Origin: Lachnospiraceae bacterium OF09-6
GTDB lineage: Bacteria > Bacillota > Clostridia > Lachnospirales > Lachnospiraceae
Direction of reading: 5' to 3'
Assembly: GCA_003435055.1 (NCBI GenBank)
Contig: QUMM01000023.1
Location: 1-52,079, forward strand
Length of the DNA stretch: 52,079 nt
Of the stretch, positions 47,146 to 52,079 are shown piece by piece (the stretch's first letter is position 1; every line of letters begins with the position of its first letter). The notes under the pieces are model-generated. The model ran no database searches. It was not told where the DNA came from and saw nothing but the letters and a program-made list of their open reading frames with translations. The translations under genes were made by a program, and so were the position numbers.

Positions 47146-47168
47146 GGCTGCTGCAAAACACAGCAGCC
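47146..47168 (-). terminator. Intercistronic hairpin after dctP
   Basis: GGCTGCTG (47146-47153) and CAGCAGCC (47161-47168) form a perfect 8-bp stem, followed by TTTTATAAT on the minus strand. Probably a partial terminator or mRNA 3' stabiliser that raises binding-protein yield. Confidence 0.6.
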
Positions 47169-47178
47169 CTCCTGATAT

Positions 47179-48186
47179 TTACTTGTACTGTTCTCTCTTA
47201 GAGGTAAGCAGTTCATAAAGTTCTTTTTGTTTATCAGATGCAGAACTTAAGAAATCATCTACTACACTCTGAGTTGCCTCTTTAAATGGTTCCTTATCTA
47301 CTCCAGTAATTTCAACCCCCTGTGCTTCCAGTTCTGACATTGCTTCTGCTTCTGCATTTGGCCAAAGCTCTGTATTATACCATTCTGTATATCTTTCTCC
47401 TGCTTTAATGATTGCCTGCTGGTTTTCCTCTGACAAACTATCATACCAGCTCTTGGAAATTACTACTGGATCTGGGATAGAGAACTGCTCTGTTAATGAC
47501 AGATATTTTGCCACTTCCTGCATACCATTAGCAAGAATAACAGGTGCTGAATTTTCCAGTCCATCAATTGTTCCCTGCTGCAAAGCGGTATATACCTCGC
47601 CCCATGCCATTGGAATTGCGGAGCCGCCCATCGCATTAATTGTTCCGGCTAAAACAGAGTCCTGCATGCAACGAATAGTTAAGCCATTCATATCATCTGG
47701 AGAATTTACCGTATGCTTGGAATTCAGAATACTTCTGGTTCCAAGATTCTGCCAGGAAATGATCATCATGCCATATTCTTCTGCGTTTTCTTCCAGATAG
47801 GCTGAAACATCAGGATCCGTCAGTGTACCAATTGCCTGTTCCTCAGAATCCCACAGATAAGGCAACGATAATACAGACCACATATCATCATAGTTGGAAA
47901 AATCTGTTGCAGCAAATTCACTCATCTCAATAGTTCCTGCTATCATGCCTTCCATTGCTGCGATTTTATCTCCAAGCTGAGAAGATGGATATAATTCCAT
48001 TACAATGTTTCCATTACTCTCTTCTTTAATGAATTCACCCAGCTGATTGATACCTTCTGCCTGTGTTCCGGTTGCCGGGAATGTTGCTGAGAATTTTGCT
48101 GCAATTTCTCCATCTGCCAGTGCTGCTGTTCCAGCCATCAGAGTCATAACTACCGTTGCTGCTGATACCATCCATCTCTTTTTCAT
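47179..48186 (-). CDS. TRAP transporter substrate-binding protein DctP
   Basis: 335 residues. Signal peptide about 1-24 (AALADG). DctP/SiaP fold with the carboxylate-clamping Arg172 (MNGLTIRCMQDSV) and the signature MAWGEVYTALQQGTIDGLEN. That Arg implies a carboxylate ligand. The gene sits in mid-operon rather than beside dctQM, with two enzyme genes between. A hairpin follows it. Confidence 0.93.
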   Translation of the reverse strand: MKKRWMVSAATVVMTLMAGTAALADGEIAAKFSATFPATGTQAEGINQLGEFIKEESNGNIVMELYPSSQLGDKIAAMEGMIAGTIEMSEFAATDFSNYDDMWSVLSLPYLWDSEEQAIGTLTDPDVSAYLEENAEEYGMMIISWQNLGTRSILNSKHTVNSPDDMNGLTIRCMQDSVLAGTINAMGGSAIPMAWGEVYTALQQGTIDGLENSAPVILANGMQEVAKYLSLTEQFSIPDPVVISKSWYDSLSEENQQAIIKAGERYTEWYNTELWPNAEAEAMSELEAQGVEITGVDKEPFKEATQSVVDDFLSSASDKQKELYELLTSKREQYK

Positions 48187-48214
48187 TTGTAAAACCCTCC
48201 TTAATCTTATTGTT

Positions 48215-49117
48215 TTATTTTAATCCCTCTATACATTTTCGTACATATTTTGCTGATTCCTTCATCCCAATGGATGCGTCCGGAATATCATCCGGGTGCC
48301 ATCTTCTCTCATATTCCAGAGACAGCCATTCTCCATCATAGCCGTAATCTGTCATCATCTGAAGAATTCCTGGCCAGTCCAGACATCCCTGTCCCACAAT
48401 TCTCGTCACAACGTTACGGTCCTCTTCTTTTGGATGAGACACTTCATCTGAGATAAATTCATGTGAACCGACTTTAAAATCCAAATCTTTTACATGTACA
48501 TATCTCACTTTTTTCATCTGTAACGGAATTGCCGTTTTATAATCTTCCTGTAGCGTAAACGCCAGATTTGCCTGATCATATAAAATTCCAACATTTTCAC
48601 GATGAATTCTTTCGGATATGTCAATACTTTGTCTGGCAGATACTGTCATTGTGTTAAAATGATTTTCAAGTACCAGTATTACACCTGCTTTTCTTGCATC
48701 TTCTCCCAATTCCTGCATACTTTCTATCAGCTTCTCTGCTTTTTTTCCATCTTCATCCGTTTCATTTGCTAAATAATTTCCGGCATAGATTCGAATATAT
48801 CTGGCTCCCAGATATTCTGCATACTGAATTACTTTTCTTATCCCTGCCATTTCTGCTTGCCTGATTGATTCATCCAATGCATTAAATCTGGAATTATATG
48901 GTGTCAGTGCTGCAATCTCAAGTCCGGTACTTTTGGCTTTTTCCTTCACAGCTTTTAATAATTCCAGAGAGCATTCTGTCGGCAATCCGCTATGATATCC
49001 GTCCTGCACCACAATCTCTGCCCCGTCAAGTCCAATATCAGAAAATAACTGTAATGCTTCTAACACAGAATATTCTGGTGTTCCCATCGTATGTCCTGCT
49101 ATCTTGTATGGCTTCAT
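48215..49117 (-). CDS. Sugar phosphate isomerase/epimerase-like TIM-barrel protein
   Basis: 300 residues, AP-endonuclease-2/IolE-like TIM barrel. Metal ligands appear as Glu in LVLENHFNTMT, Asp in LYDQANLAF, His in VRYVHVKDLD and Glu in SLEYERRW. Relatives isomerise sugars, dehydrate inosose, or, in glycoside pathways with Gfo/Idh/MocA partners, cleave 3-keto-glycosides. The co-occurrence with three Gfo enzymes makes the last class worth considering. Confidence 0.87.
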   Translation of the reverse strand: MKPYKIAGHTMGTPEYSVLEALQLFSDIGLDGAEIVVQDGYHSGLPTECSLELLKAVKEKAKSTGLEIAALTPYNSRFNALDESIRQAEMAGIRKVIQYAEYLGARYIRIYAGNYLANETDEDGKKAEKLIESMQELGEDARKAGVILVLENHFNTMTVSARQSIDISERIHRENVGILYDQANLAFTLQEDYKTAIPLQMKKVRYVHVKDLDFKVGSHEFISDEVSHPKEEDRNVVTRIVGQGCLDWPGILQMMTDYGYDGEWLSLEYERRWHPDDIPDASIGMKESAKYVRKCIEGLK

Positions 49118-49150
49118 CCTCCTATCCCTCCTTTCTCTCTTTTTCTATTT

Positions 49151-50098
49151 TTACTGCTCCAGATTCGGTAAACCCGCTTTTGTTAAAATTCGGTTCATTA
49201 ATTCATGTGTCTTATAAGCATCTGCTGCACTTGTTAATGGCACTGTTCTATTCTTCAAGCATTCAAAGAAATGATTATCCTGGGCTGTAAATCCCAGTTT
49301 GTCTTCTACCCTTGCCCAGCCCATTGCAAGCGGTGTAAGCGTAGTTACATGTGCTTCTTTATCATCCACAATCTTTACGCTATCTGGTGAATTTACATAC
49401 ACACTTTTGTTATTCCCATGTATCTCCATTGTCTCCACCCACTGACCGGATGCTCTGTCTGCCACCAACATACCAATGGTGCCATTTTCAAATTCCAGCT
49501 GTGCAGTACAAAGTGTCTCATAATTCGGATCTATGAAGATACTACGCGCCTCTACTGATACACATTCTCCCGACAGATATCGCATCAGATCTACCATATG
49601 AATCGCATTTTCCAGCGTAGCCCTGTACTCTGATGCTGGTCTGTTTTTCTGCGCGATAATAACATCCGGGGCAATTCCCTCATATACTGATTTGGCTTTC
49701 TGATACACCGGTGCATATCTTCTGTTAAAACCAATCATCAGCATTTTTCCGCTCTTTTCTGCCTGTTCTGCCATATCATGAGATTCCCGCAACGTCATTC
49801 CCATCGGCTTTTCGCAAAATACATCTACACCACCTTCCAGAAGTTCTTTTACCTGTTCCGGATGATTCTGCTTTGGGGATAATACAAATGCACAGTCCAG
49901 ATCCAGATTTAACAGTTCTTTTACACTGGATACCGCATGCTGAATTCCATACCTTGCCTTTGCCTTTTCCGCACTTTCTATATGCTTCGCCATGCAGCCG
50001 ACCAATTCTACGTCTTCTCTTGCACTTAAAATCGGTAAATGAGAAATCTGTGCAATACTGCCTACTCCAATTACCCCTACTCTGAATTTTTTCTCCAT
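49151..50098 (-). CDS. Gfo/Idh/MocA-family oxidoreductase (3 of 3)
   Basis: 315 residues from the ATG at 50098 with AAAGGAG upstream; the longer frame to 50128 overlaps dctM and is less likely. Rossmann loop GVIGVGSIAQISHLP, hallmark CEKPMGM, and ENAIHMVDLMRYL for the catalytic His region. Immediately downstream of dctM. Confidence 0.9.
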   Translation of the reverse strand: MEKKFRVGVIGVGSIAQISHLPILSAREDVELVGCMAKHIESAEKAKARYGIQHAVSSVKELLNLDLDCAFVLSPKQNHPEQVKELLEGGVDVFCEKPMGMTLRESHDMAEQAEKSGKMLMIGFNRRYAPVYQKAKSVYEGIAPDVIIAQKNRPASEYRATLENAIHMVDLMRYLSGECVSVEARSIFIDPNYETLCTAQLEFENGTIGMLVADRASGQWVETMEIHGNNKSVYVNSPDSVKIVDDKEAHVTTLTPLAMGWARVEDKLGFTAQDNHFFECLKNRTVPLTSAADAYKTHELMNRILTKAGLPNLEQ

Positions 50099-50117
50099 TG
50101 TGTTCTCCTTTTCTATT

Positions 50118-51431
50118 TTATACTGCATATCCCAGAATCGTTGGAAGGAACGTTGCCAGCATCGGTATGTACGTTACTAAAAGCAATACAGCAAGTTCTC
50201 CTACCAGATATGGTGCAATACCCTTTGCACACCGCTCTACGGATATTCCCGATATTTTACTTGCAATAAACAGGCATGCTCCCATAGGCGGGGTTCCAGC
50301 ACCGATTACCAGATTCAGTACCATTATGATTCCAAGGTGAATCGTACTGATTCCTAAGGATGCTGCTATTGGCTGAAAAATTGGTGCAAGAATGATCAGC
50401 GCTGCTGCACCATCCATAAACATTCCCATAATCAGAAGTAAAATATTTACCATAAGAAGAAATACGTATTTATTGGTCGTCAATGATAAGAACAGATTTG
50501 CTACAATCGTTCCCATCTGCAACGCACTCAAAGAGTACGCAAGAATCTTTGCACAGCTGATAATTAATAAGATTGCTCCTGACTGTGCTCCGGCTTCCAG
50601 TAACATGCCCCACAGATCTTTTACCTTCACTGTCTTTGTTACAAAAATACTCATAATCAGACTGTAAACCACTGCTACTGCTCCAGCCTCTGTCGGTGTA
50701 CATACACCTGTTAAAATTCCACCTACAATAATTACTGGCATTCCCAATGGGATAAGACCTTCACGCAAAATTTTTATTTTCTCTTCCTTTGTAAAACTCT
50801 CTGTTCTTCTTGGAAAATGGTGTTTTCTATCTCTAATTGCCACAACCACCATGAGGCCCAGACCGATCAGAATTCCAGGTACTGCTCCAGCCATAAACAA
50901 AGAGCCAATGGAACAATTAACCGTTACGGCAAATACTACCATCATGATACTTGGTGGAATAATCGGTCCACATGTAGATGAGGATGCGGTAACTCCCACT
51001 GCTTCTTCTGGTGTATATCCCTGATTTACCATAGCAGGAATCAGGATTCCACCAATACAAGATGTATCTGCCTGTGCAGATCCGGTAATTCCACCAAAAA
51101 ACATACTTGCTACAATATTAGCCTGTGCCAGACTTGCCGGCATCTTTCCGATTACTAATAATGCCAGATTGATCAGTTTCTCTGTTATTCCACCTTCATT
51201 CATAATGATTCCTGCAAGAATATAAAACGGAATGGCAAGCAAGGTATTTGCGCTTACACCTGTATAAACGGAAGAGCACATTACACCCAATGCCAGTGGC
51301 GTATTCTTTGTTATGCTTAGTAATAAAAGACTGAAAAATCCAGACAAGCCCAAGCTAATATATACCGGTATTCCAAGAAGTATAAAAATGAATACCATTA
51401 ATACAAGTCCGATAATTAATGCACTGTTCAT
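50118..51431 (-). CDS. TRAP transporter large permease DctM
   Basis: 437 residues from the ATG at 51431 with AAGGAGG upstream. About 12-13 membrane segments. DctM hallmarks are GITGSAQADTSCIGGILIPA and SSSTCGPIIPPSIMMVVF, plus NLVIGAGTPPMGACLF near the C-terminus. The main channel subunit, driven by Na+ in known systems. It follows dctQ by 13 bases. Confidence 0.95.
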   Translation of the reverse strand: MNSALIIGLVLMVFIFILLGIPVYISLGLSGFFSLLLLSITKNTPLALGVMCSSVYTGVSANTLLAIPFYILAGIIMNEGGITEKLINLALLVIGKMPASLAQANIVASMFFGGITGSAQADTSCIGGILIPAMVNQGYTPEEAVGVTASSSTCGPIIPPSIMMVVFAVTVNCSIGSLFMAGAVPGILIGLGLMVVVAIRDRKHHFPRRTESFTKEEKIKILREGLIPLGMPVIIVGGILTGVCTPTEAGAVAVVYSLIMSIFVTKTVKVKDLWGMLLEAGAQSGAILLIISCAKILAYSLSALQMGTIVANLFLSLTTNKYVFLLMVNILLLIMGMFMDGAAALIILAPIFQPIAASLGISTIHLGIIMVLNLVIGAGTPPMGACLFIASKISGISVERCAKGIAPYLVGELAVLLLVTYIPMLATFLPTILGYAV

Positions 51432-51444
51432 ATGGTCATCCTCC

Positions 51445-51942
51445 TTAATAATCTGATGGTGGATCATTCTTGATCCTTCCCGGCATCTTTTTCAAAAACT
51501 CATATAAGTTTAGTCCAAGACCAATTGGCAAAAACATGTAAAAATATTTATATGGAATCTTTAACATGATTGTCTTCAATGCGCCTGTATTCAATGTATA
51601 CTGTAAACTGGCCCAAAAAAATACAATCAGGAAAAAGGCCGATGCCAGAGAAGTCAGTGTACGAATGAATACTCTTCCTTTTCTTGGAAATAATGATGTT
51701 AACGCAGTCAGTTCTGTGTGTCCGCCTTCTCTGGTCGCTTTTGCACATCCAAACATGGCCATTGCCACCACAAGGACTTCCTGAATCTCTGCACTCCATA
51801 AAATTCCACTTTTCAGAACGTACCTGCAAAATACAGATACACTCACCAGCACTACAATACAACCGAAGCTGATTCCTGTTCCAAGATTCTCAATTGTCTT
51901 AATTACTGTATCAAACCTTTTCAAAAACGTATTATTTTTCAT
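51445..51942 (-). CDS. TRAP transporter small permease DctQ
   Basis: 165 residues from the ATG at 51942 (AAAGGAG upstream; a GTG five codons earlier overlaps that site and is rejected). Four membrane helices. VSVFCRYVLKSGILWSAEIQ and CAKATREGGHTEL are DctQ-type motifs. First gene of the operon, 25 bases after a cre-like site. Confidence 0.93.
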   Translation of the reverse strand: MKNNTFLKRFDTVIKTIENLGTGISFGCIVVLVSVSVFCRYVLKSGILWSAEIQEVLVVAMAMFGCAKATREGGHTELTALTSLFPRKGRVFIRTLTSLASAFFLIVFFWASLQYTLNTGALKTIMLKIPYKYFYMFLPIGLGLNLYEFLKKMPGRIKNDPPSDY

Positions 51943-51966
51943 GACAGCTCCTTTCACTTTTCATTT

Positions 51967-51981
51967 TTAAATCGTTTACAA
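51967..51981 (-). promoter_or_regulatory. cre-like site upstream of the TRAP operon
   Basis: On the minus strand TTGTAAACGATTTAA matches the CcpA consensus WTGNAANCGNWNNCW at all but one position. Suggests carbon catabolite control. The -35/-10 boxes of the operon promoter could not be assigned with confidence in the AT-rich flank up to the window edge. Confidence 0.5.
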
Positions 51982-52079
51982 TTTTCTCTAAAAAAAAATA
52001 ATACTGCTTTTATCTTTCCCCCTTCTGTGCAAGTTTTTATTTATAATTCTGTTACTTTTATTTCATTTTTCTTGTTTAT

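Overview
The window reads as chromosome of a gut-type Firmicute, most likely family Lachnospiraceae (Blautia/Dorea/Ruminococcus-like). This rests on the F-type ATPase operon, the many MATE transporters, AAGGAGG-type ribosome binding sites, an Rpn-family nuclease, an IS200-type element, and low-to-moderate GC. The genus cannot be fixed by eye. Nearly all genes are on the minus strand. Plus-strand exceptions are two MATE transporters and galK.

Layout. 1-160: left end of an IS200-type element, with its tnpA running off the window. 225-698: small membrane protein. 1048-7275: F1Fo ATP synthase operon, transcribed atpB-E-F-(H+A fused)-G-D-C. 7515-9878: polar amino-acid-type ABC transporter whose binding protein appears circularly permuted. 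10028-19738: MATE transporters, aldo/keto reductase, FMN oxidoreductase, PfkB kinase, glyoxalase-like protein, TRIC channel and upp. 19920-30998: uraA, C39 peptidase, nhaC, a secreted acidic protein, galK, a CobW-like GTPase, pckA and another MATE. 31072-36 kb: Rpn nuclease, an ECF sigma/anti-sigma pair, then a visibly decayed sugar-acid cluster (kinase fragment, gntP, mannitol-dehydrogenase/fructuronate-reductase tail). 35.5-40.5 kb: UgpBAE-like ABC importer followed by a HAD-PHP fusion enzyme. 40.7-42.9 kb: GGDEF-GGDEF*-EAL protein behind an orphan feoA with a clear operator. 43-51.9 kb: nine-gene TRAP-transporter/oxidoreductase operon that looks like an uncharacterised carbohydrate-acid catabolic pathway.

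Genes working together. The TRAP operon supplies import (DctPQM), three Gfo/Idh/MocA oxidoreductases, a TIM-barrel isomerase, a DapA/NanA-family lyase and a ribokinase-family kinase, with a cre-like site upstream. The Ugp-like importer plus HAD-PHP enzyme suggests uptake and stepwise dephosphorylation of an organophosphate ester. uraA and upp form a uracil salvage unit.

Quality warning. Five genes (uraA, nhaC, pckA, ugpA-like, HAD-PHP) each carry a single-base loss that fits shortening of a homopolymer by one, so some 'pseudogenes' may be sequencing errors. The gntP, kinase and dehydrogenase lesions are different in kind and look like true deletions. All functional calls are from reading the sequence. 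No database search was run.
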